Both the position numbers and the translations under genes were made by a program. A stretch of 64,000 bases of DNA. It comes from Ophiodon elongatus (Eukaryota; Chordata; Actinopteri; Perciformes; Hexagrammidae). Of the stretch, positions 24,336-35,235 are shown piece by piece (position 1 is the first letter of the stretch; every line of letters begins with the position of its first letter). The DNA lies in NCBI GenBank assembly GCA_016806645.1, contig JACSYO010000384.1, positions 887,501-951,500 of the forward strand, in the 5' to 3' direction. Below the pieces are notes generated by a model. It did no database searches. It worked only from the letters and a program-made list of their open reading frames with translations, and had not been told where the DNA came from.

Positions 24336-26449
24336 TATTCAAAAGACTTCAAAAGACCCGACCTATCCCTTTTAAGTGCTTCCTCCACCCTCATCACTAT
24401 ATAATCGGCAGCATAGCAGCACAGTTTTGGAGGGCACCCAGGTATCACATTGATGTCCCTCCCTCTGCTCACTGCACAGTCTCTGGTGTTATCTCACCAT
24501 CTCTGAGCCTTGTTTTGTGGCAGATTTACATTATTCACACATTTCAGATCCACTAAAAGCGCATAGATACTTTTTATGAAGTATTTCTTAGGCTTTAATT
24601 GTTTTTTGGGGGGATAATCCGCAGTGAATCATTGATATTGACTGAAGATATGCTGTGACCTGGATAGACGAACAGAATGTTTAAGCCCAGAGCTTATTAG
24701 AAACTGTTCACACATCCCAGAACATATTCATGTTAAACTTATTCTAGTCAGAAACCCATAAGCTGTAAGTCCAAGCTCTATTTTGGATTGCAATGACAAT
24801 TAAAATCAAACTATTACACATAATTATTGTTAATTGCATATGCTGATAGAGAAATTAGAATTTTTTAATTGTCACTATTCATGCGCTACAATTTGGATCC
24901 TCATTTAAATTAATTAAAATTTAAAAGCAGGAAGTTTCTTTTCAGTAATTCCACTACTGTTTTTTGTTCACACTGTTTTCTTCCACTTATTAATATCTTA
25001 TGCGAGTTGTCAAACTTCAGGCATCGCTGAGTGTGACTAGTTGGAAGAGGAAGGAGATGGGAGATGTTTTGCTCCATGTTGCACCGACGCCATGTTTTCT
25101 CTTTTTTATATAATGGGCTGTCATCAATCGGCCACCGGGTGAGACTGATCGGCCGGTCACCATGTCATTGCCGATCAGTCTTTTACATCCATCTTTGTGC
25201 CGGTCACAATTACACACATGTGCCGTGTTTCACGTTGTGAACGCAGTGGCATGGACAGTAACATCCCATGGACAGTAACCCTAACCCCACATCATGTCCT
25301 TAGTGTGGAAGTTCTTTTGCATGAATGAGTGAAGAAGACATAAAGCTCCAAAATAATGAACATACAGCTGAATTACTAAAGTGCTACTAGCGTGGGACAA
25401 ATGATGTGTTTGCCATACCGCCGACAATATTTGGCAGAAGTTCAATATACCAACTCATAAAATAAAAGCTCATCTGTTGCAGGCTGTTGTCTGTCTGTCA
25501 CTCGGGCATTATTTTTTTCCCACCTGCTTTGCAACAAGTCCTCCCTATTCTGATTGGCCATCGACACCGGGTGGATGTGGTCACTCAGCCCTACGTCACA
25601 TATTGGTAATACTTCTTGAAAATTAAAAGGTTCCGGAGAAATTTGCATTTGTGATGGTCTGACAATGTCGAGCTAGTTTTCCTGCAGCCAAGTGGTTAGA
25701 AATGTTTAGTTTTAAGTAAGACTTTTAACTTAACCTAATAACATAACATCGTCATAAGTTAAATCCTTTTTCAGTAGAACTAACATTACACAATAACTAT
25801 AATAAACCCACAGTAAAGTAAAGTAAAAAAAAAAAAAACTTCTACATAATGGATGCACGTAACAGATCCGGGTGTCATTGAAAACTTGGCACCGAGGCCG
25901 GCCTTGCATCGTAATTCCAAACAAGCCTCCTGAGTTTTCAGAGCACCGGAGGAGACAGCTGCCAATTCAGACTGCCTCGCCTCTCTGCTGTGATGGATGA
26001 GCCTGCCTCCTTCTCTCATCTTGCTGGTGTAATTGAGACTTCAGCCGTTGCCACGCCACATGGTCGTGGTCATAAAGGAAAAGGAAAAGAACACTGCCCT
26101 GCACTTAAAGGCAGCACCAAGGAAAATGGAAAGTTTGGCTGTATCAATATTTGGTCATGATATCTTGTTAAATGAGTTCAGTCAATATGATTGAGCCACC
26201 TCAGATGAAGTATATTTGTAAGCACACTGCAGTTTTTAGTCCCAGACCTCTTCTCTTGGAGTCCTTCCAGGAAGTAAGTGTCAGAAAAATCACCCTTGGC
26301 ATGTGGTTATGTTGGAGTGTTCACAGGTAATCAAATTTGTTTGATTTAGTTTAGTGCCAGAGGACTTTCTGAACAGAATTATGGAAATGAAAACCCCCCC
26401 AAAAAAGTCTGATGACTTTGCTAGCAGCACGGCTTTAGGGATGGCCATG
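24336..26449. other. intergenic, no gene seen
   Basis: No supported exon. It contains the 11-bp hairpin at 25143-25180 and a poly-A stretch near 25828. Confidence 0.3.
25143..25180. repeat. perfect 11-bp inverted repeat (GACTGATCGGC / GCCGATCAGTC)
   Basis: GACTGATCGGC at 25143-25153 and its exact reverse complement at 25170-25180 are separated by 16 bases. The flanks carry further CGGCCAC/CGGCCGG text, so this may be the core of a small palindromic element. Confidence 0.6.
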
Positions 26450-26790
26450 TTGAAATCAGTCTGTCCCTCAGTCAGACCACCGCTTTGGTCCAGACTGAAC
26501 TATCTCAGGAACTATTAAATACATTGCAATTAAAATGTTTGTAAAGATATTCGTTTATCCCAAAAGGATCAATTTGACTGACTTTGGTGATACGCTGACT
26601 TTACCACTACGGCCATGAGCAGGTTTTGGATTTTGGTGAAATCTTAAAACTATGGGATGGGTTGCCATGACATCTGATGCAGATATACATGTTGCCTAGA
26701 GGATGAATCATAACGACTTTCCTTAACTTTGCAACTAACACCATCAATAGTTCATCCATTCACATCAGTCAAGCTGTACTTTTTGTCTCA
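26450..26790. repeat. dispersed percomorph repeat, second fragment
   Basis: GGTCCAGACTGAACTATCTCAGGAACTATTAAATACATTGC (26490-26530) parallels 4575-4612. It continues through GACTTTGGTGATACGCTGACTTTACC and GAGGATGAATCATAACGACTTTCC, a repeat structure I recognise from fish non-coding DNA. Confidence 0.55.
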
Positions 26791-26816
26791 TTTACGAGCC
26801 TGGTCTCACTCTCAGG

Positions 26817-26942
26817 GTGTCACATACTGATGCTCAGGCAGTGACGGGATGTACTCGGCTTTCAGGTTACCCCAATGTAAACCCATCCGCATCATTAATA
26901 TACGCTCAGAGCAATGGACAAAGTATTAAAAGCAAGGAAGTC
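26817..26942. repeat. dispersed repeat family Q, copy 2 (interrupted by a hAT element)
   Basis: GCTTTCAGGTTACCCCAATGTAAACCCATCCGCATCATTAATA and CGCTCAGAGCAATGG match the second half of 60150-60265. The hAT element at 26951 begins directly after this copy. The sequence after its right end (AAGGAAGGGAGGGCTGG) may be the continuation, which would make three nested insertions. Confidence 0.62.
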
Positions 26943-27077
26943 CTCTATAGCAGTGTTTTTCAACCTTTTTTGAGCCGCGGCACAGTTTTTACAAAAAGAA
27001 AATCCCGCGGCACACCAACAACCAAAAAAGTTACAAAATGTCACATTGTAGCATAATACAGCATAAATGCTGACAAT

Positions 27078-28158
27078 TTAAGTCTGTAGTATTAATGTCT
27101 CTTCCACAGTGTGTGGGCTTTTTGATTTGGCCACCAGTTCAGCTACTAAGTATCTAGCTTTGAGAGCTTTCTCAGACACATTTGTGGATTTCCTCATAAA
27201 AGTTACCCGTTTCTCAGTTTGTGTGTGCAGGCGAACAAATAGTCCCTGTTCTTGTTGCTAAGTGACGGTGTTTGGTCTCGAGATGACGTCACCGCTTGCT
27301 TGGGACCATGGTGCTGTTTGATAGCTTTTCCCCACACACCAAGCATAAAGATGCGTTCACACCAAAAGCGTTGCGAATTTTTTGCGCGACCAGATTACAT
27401 ACAAAGTCAATGCACAGCCGCGAAATGGTTGCGAAAATTTTCGCCAGGCGGCGGGAATGACGCCAAAGACGCGTGGCGCGAAATCGTGCGAATGAAGCGA
27501 CGCGAATAATTTGCTTATTCGCGCGAGTTCACATTTTTCAACTCGGGCGAAAAATTCGCGTGACGCTGAGTTGCGAAAGCCAATCAGCGTTGAGAAGCTC
27601 CGCCCCTCATCACCACCGTCCTGCCGTTGCTGATCAGAAACTATGGAGGAGAAGTTGATAGACTGGAAGAGGAAGTCCTCCAGACGCAGCTCCTAGAGAA
27701 GCTGTGTGCGACTACGGATAATGTTATGAACCCAGACATGAAGGCGTCTGATGTTCCCACGTTTGTGGGACTTCCACAACCCGTACAAAGCAGAAATAGT
27801 GGTTATTTCTTCCACGGTGGATGGCAGAAAGGAACTATTTCCACGGAGATAAGCCACGCCCCCTGTCCAGTGGCGAGTCCAATGCGAAAAAGCAAAATGA
27901 CCACAAATAGTCCGGCGATGAAACTCAAGCGAAAATTTGCGACGCTTTTGGTGTAAACGCACCTTAACGGAATCGGTGCAGTCGGATCCCCGGTGAGAGT
28001 GAATCCAAACGAAAGATAACTTCACCGTACTGCCTCGAGCTCACAGTTCTTTCTTCTTTTTTTACCACCACTCGTTCTGGGCTTTTCATCTGGTTAGACG
28101 GTTGCCCAGAGCCCAGTAGTTCAGAGTCTGCATTTTTCTTTTTGAAATGTTTCTCCAT
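27078..28158 (-). pseudogene. hAT transposase N-terminus with BED zinc finger, disrupted
   Basis: The minus frame opens at 28158 with MEKHFKKKNADSELL and reaches VSSRQYGE. One missing base then shifts the frame to SFGFTLTGDPTAPIP. There it is cut by the Harbinger insert (27349-27964). On the far side the reading resumes with LCLVCGEKLSN--MVPSK (the CxxC half of a BED zinc finger), an in-frame stop, then RHLETKH (the HxxxxH half). After another shift comes VTFMRKSTNVSEKALKARYLV and VAKSKSPHTVEETL, ending at a stop near 27078. This order matches ZBED5/SCAND3-type hAT transposases. The DDE catalytic and dimerisation regions are absent. It is a dead coding relic, with at least two frameshifts, one stop and one insertion. 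Confidence 0.8.
27349..27964. mobile_element. PIF/Harbinger-type non-autonomous element nested in the hAT
   Basis: The two ends are inverted repeats matching at 29 of the first 33 bases. Both contain ACACCAAAAGCG, preceded by AGATGCGTTC on the left and, on the minus strand, AGGTGCGTTT on the right. Each end abuts TAA (27346-27348 and 27965-27967), a perfect 3-bp TWA-type duplication diagnostic of this superfamily. The left third is crowded with GCGAA/TTCGC motifs, likely subterminal transposase-binding sites. An ATG at 27642 opens a short frame (MEEKLIDWKRKSSRRSS, then stop) that resembles the start of Harbinger Myb-like proteins. No DDE nuclease gene is present. Its CpG content is unusually intact compared with the surroundings, suggesting a fairly young insertion. 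Confidence 0.85.
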
Positions 28159-28912
28159 CGCCGTTCTTCACCACAACCTCTCCCGCGCATCATTTAATTC
28201 TACTATTTTAAATTAACAAGGTCATTATTGCGCTACCTACTGCCACCCACTGGCCTGGAAGCGTATTTCATTACTAGGCCAGACACTATGTTGCAGGCTC
28301 AGACGCTCAACAATGGCAAATTATTTGCGGCAACTAAATAATATTTCTTTGGACCGACTAAGTGAAATTAGACATTTTCCCACGGCACACCTGACGATCT
28401 CTCACGGCACACCGGTGTGCCGCGGCACTGTGGTTGAAAATTGCTGCTCTAAGGAAGGGAGGGCTGGTGGCATCTCAACTGTTTGGAAGAGGCACATAAT
28501 TTGTGACAGTAGCCATGTTTCCATTTAATTGACAAACAGCTGTTAAGTGTACTTGAAACAGAGTAAATGGAGTAGGATTAGAGTTTGTGAACCGTAAACA
28601 AAACAAGTTGCCTTGGCCATCCAACCCAAGAGTCTCAGAAAAAAGGAAAGATGTCATCATGAATTTGTTTCAATTGGGCAAGTTTTAATTGTTTGTTCAT
28701 GTCGGCTAGTATTGGCCATGTTTCATGCTGTCAGGAGACAAAGTCAAGCATATATTGGTGCGTTATGGGAATATCGAGGTGGACGCCAACAGCAGAAACA
28801 TCTTATCAGTCATGTGAGTTAAATGTTCGCTACGTCAGAATTCATTCTTTTATTATGGATTATTCCATTCAGCAAAACAACTGTAAATAGAAACATGGCT
28901 TGTGTGGTCACT

Positions 28913-28942
28913 TAGTAGAAGTAGTAGTAGTAGTAGTAGTAA

Positions 28943-28982
<40 letters not shown>
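28913..28982. repeat. (TAG)n microsatellite
   Basis: About 22 trinucleotide units with minor interruptions (one GAA and one TAA variant). Confidence 0.93.
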
Positions 28983-28983
<1 letters not shown>

Positions 28984-30989
28984 CTCACAAATAAAGTTTT
29001 TTCTTTGTTAGTGCCATTTAAGAAATGCAAAGATAACCTTAGAGGGACTCATTAAAACACTCACCAAGCAAGTGAAACATCTCATCCCTGAGTCATCCTC
29101 TCCAGTGTCAGCAGAGCCAACATGCTGTGAAGCACTCATGGCTTTTCAATGTTTCAAAATGCATCATTAATGATAACGCCTCCATCAAGCCAATTTGTGG
29201 AACATTTCTGAATAGTGCAGTGCCAGTATGGCTCATCCAATAAGTAATCAACATATTAATGGTGTCTGTCTGGTGTTAGCTCGACTTTTATCCAGTGAGG
29301 CAAAAATATCTGAGAGCCTTTTGCCAAGAGCCTAGTTGATCTTCATAAACAGAGCTGATGGGTGATAATGTTCAGTCTACTATGTGCTGGTGGGTACAGA
29401 GATTGCCACAACACCAGTCAGATATTCTGCCCTCAATATCTGTCCGCTAATGCATTCAGCACAAGCTACGGTATCCATGTTTGCTGCAGTGTATATCATT
29501 AAACGGAGTATTTTGATTCAAATTAAATTTGAAGGCTCAAAGTATTTCCGCCTGGGTTGAAACGCATCAACCCTGATAGCTGAACGTTTAATATTTAATA
29601 CACAACACAGCCTAGCGATCTGTGAACACAAACTGTAATATACATGAGCAAACACGCAGCGAGTGAGCGATGCGGATTCAGCAGAGCTGCTCTGTGAAGC
29701 AGAGGACGTTTGGTCGGATGAGGAGCTGAGGACCTCCTGACGCCACGAGACTCCCATTTGGGTTCGCTCTGCTCCCCTTCCCTTCAGATTGGTTTGGGGG
29801 TCGGTGGAGAAGACTGGATGTCTGTGTGGAGGAGATGAAGTGTTCATGATGTGACAGAAGAGCAATGAGAAGCCTTTCATGCTTGAGCCTGCTTCTCCGC
29901 ATTAGAGGCCAGTTTGGTTTTTGTAGCCTCAGAATCAGAGTACTTGTATGTTTGTGTGACAGTAGAGTCAACTGAAGGCTTTATTTATGGTAACTACTAC
30001 TGCCTGCTACGCTAAGAAAGATATTTCTCCATTTTCATTATATGGAAAGCATTGTGTTGGGAAATGATATGAACATACCAGATTCATTCTTTTGTTGGAA
30101 CAACTGTAACTCAAACTTCTTCATTTTCCATTCTGTTTACTCATGTTTTCCCAAATTTCCTACTGTTGATCCGACTTTTATATATCAAGGCACAAGCGCA
30201 CAATCACTTGGTTATGACCAAGAGTAATTTCATCCATACAGGTACTATAGTATTGGGGTAAAATGTAATCATTTCAAAAAAGTAATTCATTTGCTGTTGA
30301 AATGTAACTTGATTTGATAGAGACACATTATTTGTGTTTTAAACACAAGCATAGAATGCAAATTATTACTCCATATTTGCATAAGCATATGCTTTTGATG
30401 TGGTGGTTCTCAAACGGAGAAGGTGTAAATAAATAAATATACTGTAAATGGCATATGTTACTGCTGAGTTCTGTATCAAATAGTAGAAAAAGTTTCTGTC
30501 CTTTGTGTCTCGGAGCTCTGGCAGTTTTAGAAAGTTAAATGCACTTTTCACTTGCAAGAATGCATGACTTAAAGCAATTCAAATGAGAACCACTGTTTAA
30601 ACATTTGCACTAGTCAGTGTGCCAATCATAGGCCATGATTATAACCCGTGAGGTGCATTGTCAAATTTGGTGCACTAGAACACGCGACATGTTCAATATT
30701 ATCAGCTTTATAAAAAACAGCAAACGGCGCTCTGTGCAGCAGCGGGCCGCGGCTCAACGCCTGTAGATGACTCATGCTGCTCAATGCTGGATGTACCAAC
30801 GTTACATGGATGCTGAAGCTACTAACTCAATTATTCTTCACTTCCATGGAGTCATCCAGCATGAGAGGAAAGGTTTCGAGAACAGCGTCTCTGCCATTGC
30901 AACTCAACTCAAAGTCTTTGCCATTCTAGTTTATACGGTAACCACCTTAAATTAATGCTCTACTTGATTGGCTATGTTAACTATTTGGA

Positions 30990-31029
30990 AATAATGTTAA
31001 TAATGATAATAATAATAATAATAATAATA
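30990..31029. repeat. (TAA)n microsatellite
   Basis: ATAATGTTAATAATG followed by an uninterrupted AAT run of about eight units. Confidence 0.88.
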
Positions 31030-33167
31030 CATCCACAATTAATGTGACATTTGTTTATGTTGTAGAAAATCGCTGTCCAATCTCCAGATCCCAAGCCGAC
31101 CTTCATATTATGCGAACTATTGTTAATATTTCGGGGACAAGAAATATCCTCTCGCCGACTTTCCTGTTGTATCACCCGTAGTCCTGCAGTTCAGCGGATG
31201 AGATCGGTGCATGCTGCTCGCATACGCAGATTTCTGAGGAGACCAGCAACGCTGAAAAAAGCCTGGCCTTTCAAAACTACTCGCTACTTTCGTTGGCAGT
31301 CCACTTCTGTGTTTTGGTAAAGCTGGTTTTCAAACCTGGTGCAAACCGTACACGAGTACTGAAGACCACCTTTTTAAATGAACCGGGTACAACGAATGTG
31401 CCCGATTACAGTACACAGTACAAGAATCAAACCAACTGGACTTTGGGGTCAGGTGATCTGGTCCCTAGTCCCTAGGCCTCCTTAACTCTCACGTCTTGAA
31501 TCTTCAATGATTGTGTTTATGGTTAAAATAGGTCAACATTGACTGAATGACAGGATTTCAGTGAGTTAGTGCGGGACTGTAATATTTGATAACATTTATA
31601 CCAGCATTTACATTAGTTGTATATGTCTATTTTCAAATTCCAGTCATCACAGACATCTTAAACAAGCTTTGTTTATGTTGCACCCTTAAAATGAACAAGT
31701 CCATCTTCATTTTGCAACTTTTATTAACTAATCCCAGGTTCAACACAAGCACATGTTTTGCCTTCAGCCTTCATACAGCACGTCTTTCTCACGTCTTTCT
31801 TAAAGCGACAGCGCTCTCTTCAAAAGGGTCAATACAATAAATGTCTTCCCTTCACAGTTAGTACTTAAACAGGTAGGTCATGTTTTCAAACATTGGAGTA
31901 ATACAATATGAATGAACCTAAACACACATTTAAAGTAAATTATTAATAATGGACACAGTGGTATTAAATCAGCTAAAGATATGAAATAACAAGTTTCAGG
32001 GCGCTACATTTATCATGAGACAACATTGATAATCTGTCATATGTTAGAAAATATATTTTTTTTCCAAGACGTGATGATTGTGACAATGTTTACATCTCTT
32101 TATACTGATGCAAATCAAATATACAATCTGTGTAAAGAAAGCTTATTAACCACAGCCTGTCTGGTGTTAAATAGTGGATCTAATTGTGTGTACATACACG
32201 CAGGCTAATGCACATTATCTCTCCTTTCACAGTACGCACAATGTCAAATGGCTATAAGGCGGGTGCACTTTGGAGGATGCCCAAACAGCTCAAGGAATTC
32301 AGACGTACTGCTTTACAGAGACAAATGCAATAAATTCAGCCTGATCGTCATAGTGGGTAGAAAGCAGAAAGCACGAGCCACAGGCCACACTTCATAGGCT
32401 CTATTTAATGTTGTTGTGGATGAGCAAAGCATTCGCCATTGCGTTCCCTTCCAGTGAAATATCAGTGCTGTGCAACTCTCAGCTCAGCTAAGGGATTAGG
32501 CCAGCCTTGAATTTAAAGGGGTGGGGGTGAATTTTAGCCTACAGGGGATGGCATGTTTCTATTTATGGCATGAGCTGCATAAACTCAAGCTTGGTGTCTT
32601 GCAGGCATCCACTGGAGTCTTGGCCCTGCTTTGAAAGAAATACTGCAGTCAAATAATGCATCAGCACAAAATGAGCTACATGCAGGTATTTTACGTTCCT
32701 AACATTTGTTTGTTTCATTTATGCAGTATTATGAAGGAAAAACGAATAATTCTTCATGAATACTGATATGACTTTGACATGCCAAGCATTTCTTTCTTGT
32801 CAGATTTCCCAAACTACTTTAAGGTGTATGAGAGCGTATTTATGATGCAATCATAGTTTGAGTTTTCTTTTCCATGCCCTAACCTTTTATAATTAATGGG
32901 AACCATGCGGTTTTTGTGTCTTTGATTGTCTTCTTGTGTGAAACGCAGGTGTCACTGAGATCATCGGGGGCCTGGGGCCTGGTGAGACATCCACCAATCG
33001 TACCAGAGATAAGCGCAGATTGACCAATTACACACCAGCTGTGCGCACATGGCGTGGGGAGAGGGAGATGGAGGCAGTAAAAGAGGATGCAAATGACAGA
33101 GAGACATAGAGAGAAAGAAATCTGAACAGAGTAGTTTTGACAGGAATGGCATGTTGCCCATTTTCTA

Positions 33168-33350
33168 TTAAAGGAGCAGTGTGTAATGCTATTAGACTAT
33201 AATAAATGAATATCATTTAGCAGTAAGGCTGCAAATTGCAACCAACGGAATACCGCTCCTCTCCCCCCTCCCTTTTCAAACGTGTCAAACATAGTTATGA
33301 ATATTATCATCCATTTCTGCCAATAAATCCCCCTTAATCCTCTAACTAGT
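33168..33350. mobile_element. compact MITE (TTAAAGGAGCAGTGTGTAA type)
   Basis: It begins TTAAAGGAGCAGTGTGTAA. It then has GCAAATTGCAACCAACGGAATACC, a CTCCCCCCTCCCTTTTC tract and finally CCATTTCTGCCAATAAATCC with CCCCTTAATCC. That order is a well-known small percomorph DNA element as I recall it. The right terminal repeat has decayed. Confidence 0.6.
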
Positions 33351-34974
33351 GCAGCGCACTTCCCTGGGTCCTGAGCAATACACCTGCCAAGACATAGTTG
33401 CAGCACACACCCAAGTCGTAGCTACTCAGGGTCAGAAACGCCGTTGAAATACTCTCTGGTTCAGGGAAAGAAGACGGGGGCACGTCTGGGGGCCTAACTA
33501 AAAGGGCCACACACAGCTACAGATGTATTATAATGTTTAGATATGAAAAATGTAAACTATTCTAACCCGTTGTACCCCAAAATAGCTTACAAAAGTCCCC
33601 CCAAAACACTACAATACAACTCAACTACTAATTACATACTGTGTACTTCTACTTTAGAGGAAAACATTGTAGTGCTACGTTTACCTGCCAGAGAAATGTT
33701 ACTGGTCACGTTGCAGATCCAGATTTAACTAAATATAACATATCAAATATGATGCTTTGTTATTCATTAAACTATCCAGCATCATATTAGAATTGAAAGC
33801 CCCACCTTGAACAGACGTTAATTACATTAAAGTACATTGTGCTGATAATGTCTCTCTTTCACACTTCCCTTGCAGTAGAAATTTGAATTCAGTTATTTTC
33901 CTGTACATTATTCATAGTTTTATTAGCAAGAGTGGTGCTGTTCATGTAGGCTATGCGCTTGTGCTTGTTGACTCCAGAGAGGTGAAGAAAAGTTTCGTTG
34001 TAACGTTATCCAACACCCACATTTCCTTTTCTAATGTTGATGAGTGTATTCTGTCATATGCTATACGTGCTCTAGTAATGAAGATGAAATGACAACAAAT
34101 GAGGACAAAAATCCATTCCTGCATTCCTGTAGCAAGACCTAATTAAAAGTGCATGCAGTCGCCTATCCTCCATTCAATAAATAAGCGCTTAATAAAATGC
34201 TAATTAATATTTAACCGTCTCATTGTGCATTATTAAAACCATAATTAGCCAGTTGAGCATTGCTCATTGATGTTTTTGCTCATTAACCATGTTGATTTAG
34301 ACTTGGATATTATGTATTTATTTGTTCTTTTTATATACTTACCCTGGCTGAGATTTGGCTCAGAAAGCAGCAGTACAATAGTAGCAAAGAGATGAATGAT
34401 ACAAAAGAAAAGAGAGAGAGAGAAACATACAAGAGAATCGCTATAGTATTTTGATGCAGTCATTAAATTTAATTTGAAAATCCTTTATAATGTCCAATTC
34501 ATTCCATGCCAGTTTTTTTGATATTTTCTTCTTTAAACTCATACTTATCCCTTCTGCAATGCAACACTAAACGAGTACAATTGCACACTGACTATGAAGC
34601 AATTAATTAGGCTAATTAATTTCAAATCCGATCGTGGCGTATGGGTTAATCTGCTGGTATAAATAAGACAGCTCATGGAATCCTGTTTGTCTACACATGC
34701 AGCGATTCATTGCTCTGTCCTCTGTTTCACAGCATTGTGTGAGTCTACCTGTTTGTCCTCAGCAGGAAGTCTCTCTTGTGACGTGTTTGCTGCAGTATCG
34801 CTAAAAGTCAACATTAACAAGAGTGTCATACCGGCAACACAGTCGGCAGCATCTTTTTTGGAATTGGACGTTTCTGCAAACCACGGGATACGCTGAATGT
34901 CAATGTTTCTTAACCAAAAATACAAATGTGGTTTCCTTGTGAAACGAACAAACAAAACAAGTACTCATCCAGGA
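33351..34974. other. intergenic, AT-rich, possible regulatory DNA
   Basis: No supported exon. 34130-34260 and 34590-34665 are dense in TAATTA-type homeodomain core motifs (for example GCAATTAATTAGGCTAATTAATTTC at 34598-34622). This is compatible with a conserved enhancer, but base composition alone can produce it. Confidence 0.3.
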
Positions 34975-35235
34975 GACCACTGTTCATTTCCAACTCAAAC
35001 TAAAAGTAAACATTAGTCACCTGACAAGTTAGCATCCACCACTCTCTTTTCCTAAACCCTTACCAAGGGGTGTTGTTGCCTGAACCCAACATTCTGTGAA
35101 GACGGAAGTTTATTTAGTATTAGTCGCTACGCATGTAACAAGCATATATTGACACACAGTCACTGACTCGTCCAAAACTGACGCTAGAGGGGAACATAGA
35201 GCGTCATAGTTTGAGGCTTACTGCCACTGACCAAG
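34975..35235. repeat. dispersed repeat, reverse-orientation relative of 10745-11110
   Basis: TTTTCCTAAACCCTTACCAAGGGGTGTTGTTGCCTGAACCCAAC (35048-35091) is the complement-oriented form of the GGTTTAGGC...AAAACTACTTGGTT repeat. GACGGAAGTTTATTTAGTATTAGTCGCTACGC follows. Confidence 0.45.

Larger units (their letters stand above)
26951..28446 (-). mobile_element. hAT transposon, internally deleted, carrying a nested Harbinger element
   Basis: The left end CAGTGTTTTTCAACC (26951) and the right end read on the minus strand, CAGCAATTTTCAACC (to 28446), agree at 12 of 15 positions and have the typical CAG...TTCAACC form of hAT ends. The flanks CTCTATAG (26943-26950) and CTCTAAGG (28447-28454) are an 8-bp target duplication with two changes; 8 bp is the hAT hallmark. 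GCCGCGGCACA near both ends extends the inverted repeat. Without the 616-bp insert and its 3-bp duplication the element is about 877 bp. It keeps only the N-terminal part of a transposase (minus strand), so it is non-autonomous. Confidence 0.85.
28455..33167. other. intergenic, no gene seen
   Basis: No supported exon. It contains a TAG and a TAA microsatellite. ORFs at 29518-29971 (minus) and 31120-31320 (plus) have basic or low-complexity composition, with no recognisable domain or splice context. The 32200-32650 stretch is less repetitive than its neighbours and could be conserved regulatory DNA, untested. Confidence 0.33.

Noticed and set aside
29518..29971. Two overlapping minus-strand ORFs (120 and 97 codons)
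   Set aside because: They occupy the same DNA in different frames, have serine-rich low-complexity composition and show no domain.
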